A stretch of 20,268 nucleotides of DNA from JBALVO01 sp036961445. GTDB lineage: Bacteria > Pseudomonadota > Gammaproteobacteria > Pseudomonadales > Halieaceae. The stretch is from the NCBI GenBank assembly GCA_036961445.1, contig JBALVO010000063.1, positions 1 to 20,268 on the forward strand. Direction: 5' to 3'. Numbering within the stretch: the first letter of the stretch is position 1; each line of letters opens with the position of its first letter. Below the pieces are notes generated by a model. That model was not told where the DNA came from. It saw only the letters and a program-made list of their open reading frames with translations, and searched no databases. Positions 1 through 8,086 of the stretch are shown here, one piece after another. The position numbers were made by a program, and so were the translations under genes.

Positions 1-1
1 C

Positions 2-1270
2 GAGCAACATTGCCCCTCTTATTACGCGGCAACGCGTAATGATGATGCCGTCTATCCGCCACTGCGCGGCGATCAGCGGGCAGATGTTTGTGTGATCGGC
101 GCGGGTTTCACCGGTATCGCCACCGCGCTGACGTTGGCGGAGCGTGGCTACAAGGTGATCGTGCTGGAACAAAATCGTGTCAGCTGGGGTGCCTCGGGGC
201 GCAACGGTGGTCAGATGATTGGCGGCATGTCCGGCGAGGCTGGTCTCAAAAAGTTCTGGGGCGATACCCACGCCGATTTACTGTTCGATCTGGGCTACCG
301 CGGGCATGACATTATTGCCGAGCGCGTGCAGAAATACGCAATCGACTGTGACCTGAAATACGGCTATATGGATGTTGCGCTCAAGTCGCGCCAGCTGGAC
401 GACCAGCAAGCCTGGTATGAGCAACTCTGCGCCCGCGGTATGGAAGATCAGGTGCGCATGGTCCCCGGCGGCGAGTTGCCACAGTTATTGGGCACGGACA
501 AATACCTGGGCGGCCTGATTAATAACCGCAACGGCCACCTGCACCCACTTAACCTGTGCCTGGGCGAGGCCCGCGCTGCCGCCAGCCTGGGTGTGTCCAT
601 ACACGAGGGCAGCAAAGTGACCGGTATTACACACGGCGCGCAACCTGTGGTGACCACGGAGCAGGGTAAGGTGACGGCGGATTTTGTTGTTCTGGCGGGT
701 AATGCTTATCAGCATCTGGAGCAGAATGCACTGTCAGGTCAGGTGTTCCCGGCGGGCAGTTATATTCTTGCCACCGAGCCATTGAGTGAGGCGGAGGCAG
801 CACTGATTAATCCCCTGGATCTGGCGGTCTGTGATCAGAATGAGGTGTTGGATTATTTTCGCCTGTCGGCAGACCGACGCTTGCTGTTTGGTGGTCGCTG
901 TAATTACTCCGGGCGGGAGCCCAGGAGCATCGAGGACTCCATGGTGCCGCGCATGCGCAAGATCTATCCACAACTGGCGAGTAAGCGCGTGGACTATGCC
1001 TGGGGTGGAAAGATTGGCATCGTGGTCAATCGCGTGCCGTTGCTGGGCCGTATTGGCGGCAATGTGTTTTATTCCATGGGCTACAGTGGTCATGGCGTGA
1101 ACATGACGCACGCCTGTGGCGAAATCATGGCAGATGCCGTGGCCGGAACGTTTGAACGTATGGATGTCTTTGCCGGCGTGCCGCATCGCAACATACCCTT
1201 CGGCCAGAAGTTCGGTGGCCAGATGGTCGCAATGGGTATGCTGTATCACCGTCTTCGCGATCTTCTCTGA
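2..1270 (+). CDS. FAD-dependent amine/amino-acid oxidoreductase (PuuB/DadA-like), 5' partial
   Basis: The reading frame is open to the left edge, so the true start lies outside the window; the visible part is about 422 residues. An internal GTG at 92 would begin inside the FAD-binding strand and remove the residues before it, so it is not the real start. The visible N-terminus (SYYAATRND, then ADVCVIGAGFTG) has the usual layout of gamma-glutamylputrescine oxidase and related DAO-fold enzymes: a short leader, the GxGxxG dinucleotide motif, then GASGRNGGQ. The C-terminus has the matching FAD segment (YSMGYSGHGVNMTHACGE). The family normally has about 425-430 residues, so very little is missing. 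Such enzymes oxidise a C-N bond of secondary amines or D-/N-methyl amino acids using FAD. purU follows after 44 bp, suggesting co-transcription. The substrate is unknown. Confidence 0.88.
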   Translation, partial: EQHCPSYYAATRNDDAVYPPLRGDQRADVCVIGAGFTGIATALTLAERGYKVIVLEQNRVSWGASGRNGGQMIGGMSGEAGLKKFWGDTHADLLFDLGYRGHDIIAERVQKYAIDCDLKYGYMDVALKSRQLDDQQAWYEQLCARGMEDQVRMVPGGELPQLLGTDKYLGGLINNRNGHLHPLNLCLGEARAAASLGVSIHEGSKVTGITHGAQPVVTTEQGKVTADFVVLAGNAYQHLEQNALSGQVFPAGSYILATEPLSEAEAALINPLDLAVCDQNEVLDYFRLSADRRLLFGGRCNYSGREPRSIEDSMVPRMRKIYPQLASKRVDYAWGGKIGIVVNRVPLLGRIGGNVFYSMGYSGHGVNMTHACGEIMADAVAGTFERMDVFAGVPHRNIPFGQKFGGQMVAMGMLYHRLRDLL

Positions 1271-1314
1271 TTCATATTTAAATCGGGTGCAAGCCCAACA
1301 AGGACGCTCTATCC

Positions 1315-2187
1315 ATGAATGATCTACATCGATTGCCCAGCTATACCCTGGTTATATCTTGTCCGGACAAAGTTGGCATTGTAGCGGCGGTTGCCCAGTT
1401 TGTGGCAGTGCGCAGTGGATCACTGCTGGAATCAAATCACCATACGGATGTAGAGCAGGGTTGGTTCTACATGCGCAACGTTATCAGTGCCGAATCGCTG
1501 GCGGTTAGCCTGGCACAGTTGCGGGAGGAGTTTGCACCCCTGGCGCTGGAATTCGATATGCAGTGGCATGTGCGCGACAACGCTGATTTGCAGCGCGTTG
1601 TGCTGATGGCCAGCCATGCCTCACACTGCCTGGCGGATATTCTGTACCGCTGGAAAAGCGGTGAGCTGCCCTGTCAGATTCCCTGCGTGATTTCCAACCA
1701 CGAAAACCTGCGCAGCATGGTTGAGTGGCACGGTATACCCTTTCACTATGTGCCAGTACCCAAGGAAGACAAGACTGGTGCGTTTGACCAGGTGACCGAT
1801 ATTGTCCAGCGGCATCAGGCTGACACCGTAGTACTGGCGCGTTATATGCAAATCATTCCGCCGGCTATGTGTAAGGAGTTTGCCGGGCGCCTTCTGAATA
1901 TTCACCATAGTTTCCTGCCATCGTTTATCGGGGGCAACCCCTATCAGAAAGCCTACGACCGCGGTGTCAAACTGATTGGCGCCACCTGTCACTATGTAAC
2001 CGAGGACCTGGATGAGGGCCCTATCATTGAGCAGGATGTTATCAGGGTGAATCATAGCTGTGACAAGGACGACATGGTGCGACTCGGTCGGGATGTGGAG
2101 CAAGCGGTTTTGTCCCGGGGTTTGCGTCATCACCTGGAAGACCGGGTTATCGTGCGCGGTAATAAGACCGTGGTGTTTTCCTCATGA
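1315..2187 (+). CDS. purU: Formyltetrahydrofolate deformylase
   Basis: The 290-residue product hydrolyses 10-formyl-THF to formate and free THF in the cytoplasm. Residues about 8-85 form an ACT domain (TLVISCPDKVGIVAAVA). Residues about 92-285 form the formyl-transferase-fold hydrolase domain, with NIHHSFLPSFIGGNPY at 195-210 carrying the Asn-x-His catalytic pair and HYVTEDLDEGPIIEQD at 226-241 carrying the catalytic Asp region. Length and motifs are typical of PurU. An AAGGA ribosome site about nine bases upstream supports the ATG at 1315. The stop overlaps the next gene's start by 4 bp (ATGA), so translation is probably coupled. In this setting the enzyme most likely recycles THF during C1-releasing catabolism rather than balancing purine synthesis; that role is inferred from the neighbours. 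Confidence 0.95.
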   Translation: MNDLHRLPSYTLVISCPDKVGIVAAVAQFVAVRSGSLLESNHHTDVEQGWFYMRNVISAESLAVSLAQLREEFAPLALEFDMQWHVRDNADLQRVVLMASHASHCLADILYRWKSGELPCQIPCVISNHENLRSMVEWHGIPFHYVPVPKEDKTGAFDQVTDIVQRHQADTVVLARYMQIIPPAMCKEFAGRLLNIHHSFLPSFIGGNPYQKAYDRGVKLIGATCHYVTEDLDEGPIIEQDVIRVNHSCDKDDMVRLGRDVEQAVLSRGLRHHLEDRVIVRGNKTVVFSS

Positions 2188-3584
2188 GTTACGATCTGCC
2201 TGGAGATAAGTCACGTGCCCTGCTGTCCCGGGGGTTACCGTATATGCGCAACGGTTTGCGCTATCACGCGGCCAGCGAGAAAAGTGCAGCAAAAGGTTTT
2301 CAGGCTCCGGCGCAGATGATCGTGGGCCGGGCCGAGGGCGATTATGTCTGGGACCTGGACGGCAATCGCTTTATCGATTTACAGAACGGTTGGGCCACCA
2401 ACCCGTTGGGGCACTGCCATCCAGAGATTATCGAGGCGGTACACCTGGCCCATAAGCAGTATGGCTTCCAATGGGAGCATCCCCTGCGCATTGAGTTGGC
2501 CGAACAGTTGGCGCAGTTGATGCCCGGTAAGGCCTTGCCCCGTTTCAGTTTTGAAGTGTCGGGCACAGAGGCGGCGGAATCGGCCATTCACCTGGCGCTG
2601 TGTTATACCCGGCGCCGCTATATCATCAGTTTCAGCTCCAGTTTCCACGGCGAGGGTCTGGGAACCAAGATGGTCAGCGCCTACAACAGCGATAACAATC
2701 TGTATATGGAAGCCTGGGCCGGCGGTGTGCTCAAAGCACCCTATCCCTATTCGGAAAATATTCCTGCTGGAATGACCCAGGAACAGTACGTGGAGTATTG
2801 CCTGTGGTACCTGGAAACACATATCACCGAGTTTGTAGTGCCGGCAGAAAATATTGCAGCCATTCTCATCGAGCCTGGCCTGGCGGAGGGCGGCAACTGG
2901 ATACCCAGTGTGTCCTTCATTCAGGGTATACGCCGTATTTGCGACAAGTATGACTGGCTGATGATAGCTGATGAGGTACTCACTGGTGTGGGTCGAACCG
3001 GCAAGATGTGGGCGGTGGAACACTACGATGTAATACCGGATATCCTGGTGGCGGGTAAGCATCTCTCAGGTGGCATAGAAGCCTGCGCCGGCGTTGCCGC
3101 GCGGGATGAAATTCTTGGCGACAATCCACGCGCTACAGCCGGTAGTACCTTTGCCGGCACCCCGGGAGGTTGTGCGGCAGCGCTTAAAACACTGGAGATA
3201 TTCGAACGCGATAATATCCTGCAGCAGGCCGAGGCACTGGGTGAATTTGCGGCGCAGCATATGAGTGACTGGGCGTCCCGTTATGCAATAGTGGGGCAGG
3301 TGCGCACTCTGGGTCTGTTGATGGGGGTCTCGTTTCGAGCGCCTGCAGGGGTGGCAGAGGATTTTCATGTTGCCCGGTCAGTGCGCGATGCCATGTTGCG
3401 GCGCGGAGTATGGGCGATTTGTGACAATGAAGCGCAAGTGCGCATGTATCCCGCCCTCAATATGGCGCCGGATGTTTTGCGGCAGGGCCTGGACCTGATG
3501 GAAGACGCGATCGATGAAGTGCAGCGCAAGGGCGTTACCGCGGGTGACTACCCGCCCATGCCCAGCGGTAACGTGGGTTTCTAG
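2184..3584 (+). CDS. Class III (omega/GABA-type) PLP aminotransferase
   Basis: The 466-residue product is a fold-type I PLP enzyme. Visible landmarks are the N-terminal DLDGNRFIDLQNGW (57-70), the phosphate-binding SGTEA (126-130), the ring-stacking FHG (154-156), the PLP-nitrogen Asp in IADEVLTGVGRTG (D263), the Schiff-base lysine in AGKHLSGG (K292) and AGTP (324-327) from the neighbouring subunit. All catalytic landmarks are present, so it should be active. Class III enzymes move terminal or side-chain amino groups (GABA, 5-aminovalerate, beta-alanine, ornithine) or act as aminomutases. It overlaps purU by ATGA and ends 12 bp before the convergent GcvT-like gene. The amino donor is unknown. 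A role in processing the amine left after demethylation or ring opening is inference. Confidence 0.92.
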   Translation: MSYDLPGDKSRALLSRGLPYMRNGLRYHAASEKSAAKGFQAPAQMIVGRAEGDYVWDLDGNRFIDLQNGWATNPLGHCHPEIIEAVHLAHKQYGFQWEHPLRIELAEQLAQLMPGKALPRFSFEVSGTEAAESAIHLALCYTRRRYIISFSSSFHGEGLGTKMVSAYNSDNNLYMEAWAGGVLKAPYPYSENIPAGMTQEQYVEYCLWYLETHITEFVVPAENIAAILIEPGLAEGGNWIPSVSFIQGIRRICDKYDWLMIADEVLTGVGRTGKMWAVEHYDVIPDILVAGKHLSGGIEACAGVAARDEILGDNPRATAGSTFAGTPGGCAAALKTLEIFERDNILQQAEALGEFAAQHMSDWASRYAIVGQVRTLGLLMGVSFRAPAGVAEDFHVARSVRDAMLRRGVWAICDNEAQVRMYPALNMAPDVLRQGLDLMEDAIDEVQRKGVTAGDYPPMPSGNVGF

Positions 3585-3596
3585 GTACGGGTCCGA

Positions 3597-4817
3597 TCAG
3601 CAATCTGCCGGCGGTGTCGCCTTGGCACGCTCGGGTGACCAGAACGGTTTGGTAACGCGAGTACAGCGCGCGACGTTGCGATGCCAGCGCAATTCCTTTT
3701 CGAAGTAGACCTCCGCCCAGATTTCTCCATCCAGGTATTTTGCCTCCACCAGGCCGTAAGCAATATTGGCTTTAACCACTGGCGACCACATGGCGGAGGT
3801 GACATAGCCGATCTCCTGCGTACACTTTTTGTTGGTGTATAGAATGCTGTTGACCGCCGGTTTGTTGCCCTCGATATCCAGCTTCAACAGACGCCGGTAG
3901 TTGCCCGATTCCTTGGCTTTGAGTAGCGCGGCTCTACCGTTGAAATGATCTTTCTTGAAATTGATAATCCAGCCCAGACCCAGTTCCAGCGGGGAGTGGT
4001 CATTGTTCAAATCCACCGTATGCAAAGCGCCATGAAAGTCCACATCCGGGGCGAGAAAACCCGCTTCCAGTCGCGCCATTTCCAGTGACTCATCACCCAG
4101 AGGCTGGATGCCGTAAAGCAGTCCCTTGCTGAACAATTCGTCCCAAAGTTGCTCTGCATGTCGGGGCTGTAACCAAAGCTCGTAACCCAGGTCACCGGTA
4201 TAACCGGTGCGGGAAATACTGATCTCGCCGTCCAGGTAGGGAAACGTGACAATCTGGAACGGCTTACACTGCTCAATACCGGCAAAGCCCATGGCTTTTA
4301 GCAGGGCGCAAGAGGTGGGCCCCTGCAGTGCCAGTGCCGCCAACTCATCACTCATATCCGTAATTTCGACGTGTTCAAAACCCACTGCGCTGAGCTGAAA
4401 CCAGTCGAAACAGGGGTCGGCACAGCACACCATAAATTCATCCTGCGCCAGACGGAACAAGGTGCCGTCGTCTACCACGCGACCGGCATCGGTGCACCAC
4501 ACGTTGTAGGCCACTGTGTTGAGTCCCTGTGCGGTGACATCGCGAGTGACCATACGATCCAGCATGGCTTCGGCATCCGCGCCTTTAAAACGGTATTTGC
4601 GCATGGGGGAGACATCAAACACAGCGCAGGTGTTGCGTGTGGCAAAGTACTCCAGGTGGGCATCGGCGAAGTACACCGCTGAGGCGTAGCCATTCCACAC
4701 AGCCCATTGCTGGTTGATATTGAGTGCGTTGATGCGGCTGTGAAAGGGGGTCTGCATGATGCCGGTATGGACGTGATCTATATCCTCGGCAGCTTGTAGA
4801 TGGGCAGTGAGAGGCAT
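3597..4817 (-). CDS. Stand-alone GcvT-like aminomethyltransferase (THF-dependent demethylase family)
   Basis: The product has 406 residues. The start at 4817 is chosen because a strong GGAGG lies at 4828-4832 and the upstream gene's stop (4820-4822) is two bases away; the frame stays open to 4904, but that extension lies inside the upstream gene and is low-complexity arginine-rich. The protein has the T-protein/DmdA/dimethylglycine-dehydrogenase C-domain fold. Visible motifs are YNVWCTDAGRVVDD (104-117, the folate-site Asp region), LALQGP (162-167), TGYTGDLGYEL (204-214), LEMARLEAGF (245-254) and a C-terminal barrel with IGYVTS. Family members transfer a one-carbon unit from an N- or S-methyl substrate to THF. 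No GcvH or GcvP is nearby, so it is not the housekeeping glycine cleavage protein. It is last in a three-gene minus-strand operon behind two FAD oxidoreductases. Confidence 0.9.
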   Translation of the reverse strand: MPLTAHLQAAEDIDHVHTGIMQTPFHSRINALNINQQWAVWNGYASAVYFADAHLEYFATRNTCAVFDVSPMRKYRFKGADAEAMLDRMVTRDVTAQGLNTVAYNVWCTDAGRVVDDGTLFRLAQDEFMVCCADPCFDWFQLSAVGFEHVEITDMSDELAALALQGPTSCALLKAMGFAGIEQCKPFQIVTFPYLDGEISISRTGYTGDLGYELWLQPRHAEQLWDELFSKGLLYGIQPLGDESLEMARLEAGFLAPDVDFHGALHTVDLNNDHSPLELGLGWIINFKKDHFNGRAALLKAKESGNYRRLLKLDIEGNKPAVNSILYTNKKCTQEIGYVTSAMWSPVVKANIAYGLVEAKYLDGEIWAEVYFEKELRWHRNVARCTRVTKPFWSPERAKATPPADC

Positions 4818-4819
4818 AG

Positions 4820-6358
4820 TTATTTTTCCTCCAAAATAGCGCGCGCTGCGTTGGCACCGGCAGCGCCCATGATACCGCCGCCGGGATGGGCGCCGGCGCC
4901 ACACAGGTAGAAGCCGGCAACCGGTGTTTTATACTGGGATGCGCCGTAGGTTGGGCGATTCATCCACCAGTTGTCGATAGCGAACTCCGCGTGATGCCAG
5001 TGGCCACCAGTGACCCGAAATTGCTGCTCCAGATCGGCCGGCGTTAACAACTCGCTGGCGACCACATGGGAGCGAATACCGGGGGCGTAGCGTTCCAGTG
5101 TGTTCAGGGCATTGTCCAAAAACTGCTCGCGATGCGCCTCCCAGCCACCCTTGAGTCCGTAGGGTGCATATTGCACCTGGGCTGAAAGGACATGTTTTCC
5201 CGCTGGCGCCAGAGCGTTGTCGTGTACGGTGGGTATCACTACTTCCATGGGAAGTTGTTCTGCAAACTCACCGTACTTGGCATGATCGTAGGCATTTTCG
5301 ATGGCCTGCATGGAGGGGGCCAGAATCATCCTGTCGCCGGGTTTTTCCAGGCCGGTAAAGCCGGGCAGTTCATCCAGGGCCAGGTGCAGCTTGGCGACAA
5401 ACCCGTCGGTGCGCAGTCGGTTGATGCGGTGGGTAAACTGGGTCTCCAGGTGCTTTGCCCCCAGCAGTTTGAAGAAGCTGGTTTTGGGGTCGGCACTGGA
5501 TACGATGGCGTCGGCGGTAATCAGCTCGCCGTTATCAAGCGCCACGCCGATGGCGTGACGGCCATCCATGATGACCCTGGCGACGGGGCAGTCGGTGCGC
5601 AGTTCAGCGCCCTTGCTGCTGGCAGACGCCGCCAGCGCAGCAATCAGTCCGCCTACGCCACCTGACGGCAGGGGCAGATCGCCACCGAAATCACCGCTCA
5701 TACGATACAGCAGCGCCAGTACTGCATTGTTGGGAGAGCGCGGGGCCAGCTTGCTGCCCACGTTGGCGTCCCAACTGAGAGCCGCTTTGAGTAGCTCGCT
5801 GTCAAAGTGTTCGTCCATCAGGTCTCTGGCGGGCAGGGTGATCATGCGCATCATCTCGCGCATATCTTCCTTACCCAGGGTGCGCAGTTTCCAGGCGAAT
5901 TGTCCCAGGGTGGTGATATCCTGCAGACCGCCGCTGCCAGCCATGGGCGGACGCTTGTGCCAGAACCCATTGATCGCTGTGGCGAAGGTGTTCATACGCC
6001 GCAGGTAATCCCGGTAAGCCGCGGTATCGTCCGCGGAGGCTCCGTGCAGCTGACCATTGGCCACGGTAATGTGTGCACCATCGGTGGACAGGGCGACGGT
6101 GGCCAGAGATTCTTGCGCCAGGGTGAAACCGTGGCGCTGTAACTCCAGATCGTTAACCAGGCGCTTGGTCAGTTGTGGCAGAGTATGGGCGACCGAGGCC
6201 CTGTAGCCGGGGGCGAATTCTCGGGTGGCACCGAGGCCGCCGAACTGCGCTGCCGCTTCCAGTACCAGTACCTTGCGGCCGGTCTTGGCCAGATAGCCGG
6301 CACAGGCAAGCCCGTTGTGGCCACCCCCGATAATAATGCTGTCATAGTGCTTACTCAT
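4820..6358 (-). CDS. PYROXD2/CrtI-like FAD-dependent oxidoreductase (second of tandem pair)
   Basis: The 512-residue product is a flavoprotein of the phytoene-desaturase-like superfamily. The N-terminus has the Rossmann motif IIIGGGHNGLACAGYLA (GxGxxG at 11-16) ending in the ribose-binding acidic residue of LVLEA. The C-terminus has the FAD-closing segment FYLCGAGAHPGGGIMGAAG. These match proteins annotated as pyridine nucleotide-disulfide oxidoreductase domain 2, whose substrates are mostly undefined. The start ATG at 6358 lies inside the end of the upstream paralogue (8-bp overlap, 6351-6358), and the stop is 2 bp before the GcvT-like gene, so the three proteins are probably made together. 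A desaturation or C-N oxidation step is likely; the substrate is not visible. It is clearly related to its upstream neighbour but diverged over most of its length. Confidence 0.9.
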   Translation of the reverse strand: MSKHYDSIIIGGGHNGLACAGYLAKTGRKVLVLEAAAQFGGLGATREFAPGYRASVAHTLPQLTKRLVNDLELQRHGFTLAQESLATVALSTDGAHITVANGQLHGASADDTAAYRDYLRRMNTFATAINGFWHKRPPMAGSGGLQDITTLGQFAWKLRTLGKEDMREMMRMITLPARDLMDEHFDSELLKAALSWDANVGSKLAPRSPNNAVLALLYRMSGDFGGDLPLPSGGVGGLIAALAASASSKGAELRTDCPVARVIMDGRHAIGVALDNGELITADAIVSSADPKTSFFKLLGAKHLETQFTHRINRLRTDGFVAKLHLALDELPGFTGLEKPGDRMILAPSMQAIENAYDHAKYGEFAEQLPMEVVIPTVHDNALAPAGKHVLSAQVQYAPYGLKGGWEAHREQFLDNALNTLERYAPGIRSHVVASELLTPADLEQQFRVTGGHWHHAEFAIDNWWMNRPTYGASQYKTPVAGFYLCGAGAHPGGGIMGAAGANAARAILEEK

Positions 6359-7967
6359 CGATGTCGTCCTGCGGCACGATGTTGGGCCGTTTCAAGTCGA
6401 GCAGTATTTCCCGGGCGGAGTTGGCACCACAGGCCGAGGATACACCCCCGCCAGGATGCGTTCCCGAACCGCACATATACATGCCTTTCACAGGCCCGCG
6501 GTACTGGGAGTAACCGGGAAAGGGTCGGTTGAACATGAGCTGGTCTATGGTGAGTTCTCCCTGGAAAATATTGCCTTCGGTCAAGCCGATCTCATTTTCG
6601 ATTTCAAAAGGGGTGCGCACTTCCATGTGGGCGATCAAGTCGCGGAAGTTGGGTGAGTAGTTACAGATCTGGTCGATGACCGTTTTTCCAAAGGCGTCGC
6701 GCTTTTCTGGCGTCCAGCCCCCCTCCACCTCAGCCGGGCAGTACTGGATAAAACAGGACACAAAATAATTCCCCGGAGCAGCAAGGGTCGGATCCCACAT
6801 GGAGGATTGGGTCATTTCGATAAAGGGATCATCTGACCAGCGCCCTTGTTTCCAGCAATCGTAGGCCCGTTCCATTCTTTCCATGGAGTCCAGGAATTGG
6901 AAGGAGCCGTGACGCAGTTTGTGACCCTGGGGCAGGGAGGGGAAGTCAGGCATGCCGGTGAGGGCGATATTGACCTTGCCGGATGAGCCGCGAATTTTAA
7001 AATTCTCCGCCTTTTTGCGCAGGTCGGCAGGGATGTCGCTTTTATCCATGATGACAGTAAACGTACGCTTGGGGTCCAGATTGGATACCACGATGTCGGC
7101 GTATATCTCGTCACCGTTTTCCAGTGCCACACCCGTTGCGCGCTTGTTGTTGACGATAATTTTGTCCACAGGTGCGTTGGTGCGGATCTCGCCGCCGTGT
7201 TCTTGCAGGGCACCGGCTATGGCGTTGGAGATAGCGCCCATGCCGCCCCGAGCCAGGCCCCAGGCGCCGACAGCGCCGTCCACATCGCCCATGACATGGT
7301 GCAGCAGAACATAGGCGGTGCCAGGCGAATAGACACCCAGCGCAGTACCAATAATGCTGCTGGTGGAGTACAGGGTCTTGACCAGATCGTTCTCGAAATA
7401 TTCGTCCAGGAAGTCTCCGGCGCTCATGGTCATGAAACGAATAAATTCATAGACCTGCTCTTCGCCCATGTTGGCGAACTTTTTCGCCATGAAGATCATT
7501 TCTCCCAGATCCCGGGGCCGCAGCGAAGTCGGGTCAGCTGGAGTACGTAACAAAAAGTGGCGAATCAGTTTGGCGTAGCGCATCAGGTCTGATTCATAGC
7601 GATGCATGGCGTCCGCGTCACGCAGTGAGTGGCGCTTGATCTCCCGGTACTGCATGTCGTGATCACCGTACTCGGCGATGTAATCACCAGTGCGGGTGAA
7701 GTTGGTGGTGCCGGAGTAAGGCACAATCATCAGGCCGTGACGGGTCAGGTCCAGGTCGCGGTGTATGGATTGGCGCAACAGGCTGCAGACATAGGAGCAA
7801 TTGGAATACAGCCAGCCCTCGTGTAATTCCCTGCTCACCGCCGCGCCGCCGATGTAATCGTTTTTTTCTACGACGAGCACGTCAAGCCCGGCTTTTGCCA
7901 GGTAGGCCGCGTTGGTCAGGCCATTGTGTCCCGCGCCAATGACGATGGCATCGTACTTGTTCTTCAT
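6351..7967 (-). CDS. PYROXD2/CrtI-like FAD-dependent oxidoreductase (first of tandem pair)
   Basis: The 538-residue product shares the architecture of the following gene: YDAIVIGAGHNGLTNAAYLA at the N-terminus (GxGxxG at 11-16), then LVVEK and YIGGAAVSRE, and the C-terminal FAD segment MYMCGSGTHPGGGVSSACG. The frame is open to 8111, but the extension would run across the divergent promoter region and into the AraC gene and has no family-like sequence. ATG 7967 places the FAD motif at the usual distance from the start. No strong Shine-Dalgarno precedes that ATG (the upstream bases read TTCCACACCTTTT), so the start is likely rather than certain. It is first in an operon with a second oxidoreductase and a GcvT-like protein, and is divergent from an AraC-type regulator that probably controls it. 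Confidence 0.88.
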   Translation of the reverse strand: MKNKYDAIVIGAGHNGLTNAAYLAKAGLDVLVVEKNDYIGGAAVSRELHEGWLYSNCSYVCSLLRQSIHRDLDLTRHGLMIVPYSGTTNFTRTGDYIAEYGDHDMQYREIKRHSLRDADAMHRYESDLMRYAKLIRHFLLRTPADPTSLRPRDLGEMIFMAKKFANMGEEQVYEFIRFMTMSAGDFLDEYFENDLVKTLYSTSSIIGTALGVYSPGTAYVLLHHVMGDVDGAVGAWGLARGGMGAISNAIAGALQEHGGEIRTNAPVDKIIVNNKRATGVALENGDEIYADIVVSNLDPKRTFTVIMDKSDIPADLRKKAENFKIRGSSGKVNIALTGMPDFPSLPQGHKLRHGSFQFLDSMERMERAYDCWKQGRWSDDPFIEMTQSSMWDPTLAAPGNYFVSCFIQYCPAEVEGGWTPEKRDAFGKTVIDQICNYSPNFRDLIAHMEVRTPFEIENEIGLTEGNIFQGELTIDQLMFNRPFPGYSQYRGPVKGMYMCGSGTHPGGGVSSACGANSAREILLDLKRPNIVPQDDIDE

Positions 7968-8086
7968 AAAAGGTGTGGAAACTCCGCAAGCTGACTCATG
8001 CTCAGAGCATAGGGGCAGGGGGCTGGATTGGGTAGAGCCGATAGTGGACAATGAGGGGATAATTATGGACATAAAGGCGACCGAAA
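7968..8086. promoter_or_regulatory. Divergent control region between the oxidoreductase operon and the araC-type gene
   Basis: This 119-bp stretch separates two divergent starts. It holds an odd palindrome, ATGCTC-A-GAGCAT, at 7998-8010. It also holds two direct copies of TGGACA at 8045-8050 and 8066-8071, exactly 21 bp apart (two helical turns), each preceded by an AT-rich flank. Direct half-sites on one face of the helix are the usual mode of AraC-family binding, so they are candidate operators. A GATAAT hexamer at 8058-8063 could be the -10 of the regulator gene, but no good -35 was found for either direction. The sites are seen in the sequence; their function is inferred. Confidence 0.45.

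Noticed and set aside
734..1249. A 171-codon minus-strand open frame inside the first oxidoreductase gene
   Set aside because: It is a His-rich antisense shadow of a clear coding frame with no family resemblance.
1271..1314. Glycine or other riboswitch before purU, suggested by the GcvT-like gene nearby
   Set aside because: The gap is 44 bp, too short for an aptamer, and shows only a ribosome site.
2379..3062. A 227-codon minus-strand open frame inside the aminotransferase gene
   Set aside because: It lies fully antisense to a well-supported PLP enzyme and shows no domain.
3585..3596. Possible terminator between the two converging arms
   Set aside because: The gap is only 12 bp and holds no hairpin or T-run. 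A short GCGGGT/ACCCGC pairing at about 3540-3555 is inside the aminotransferase coding sequence and weak.
4818..4904. 29-codon N-terminal extension of the GcvT-like gene
   Set aside because: A GGAGG at 4828-4832 points to ATG 4817; the extension is an arginine-rich shadow of the upstream gene.
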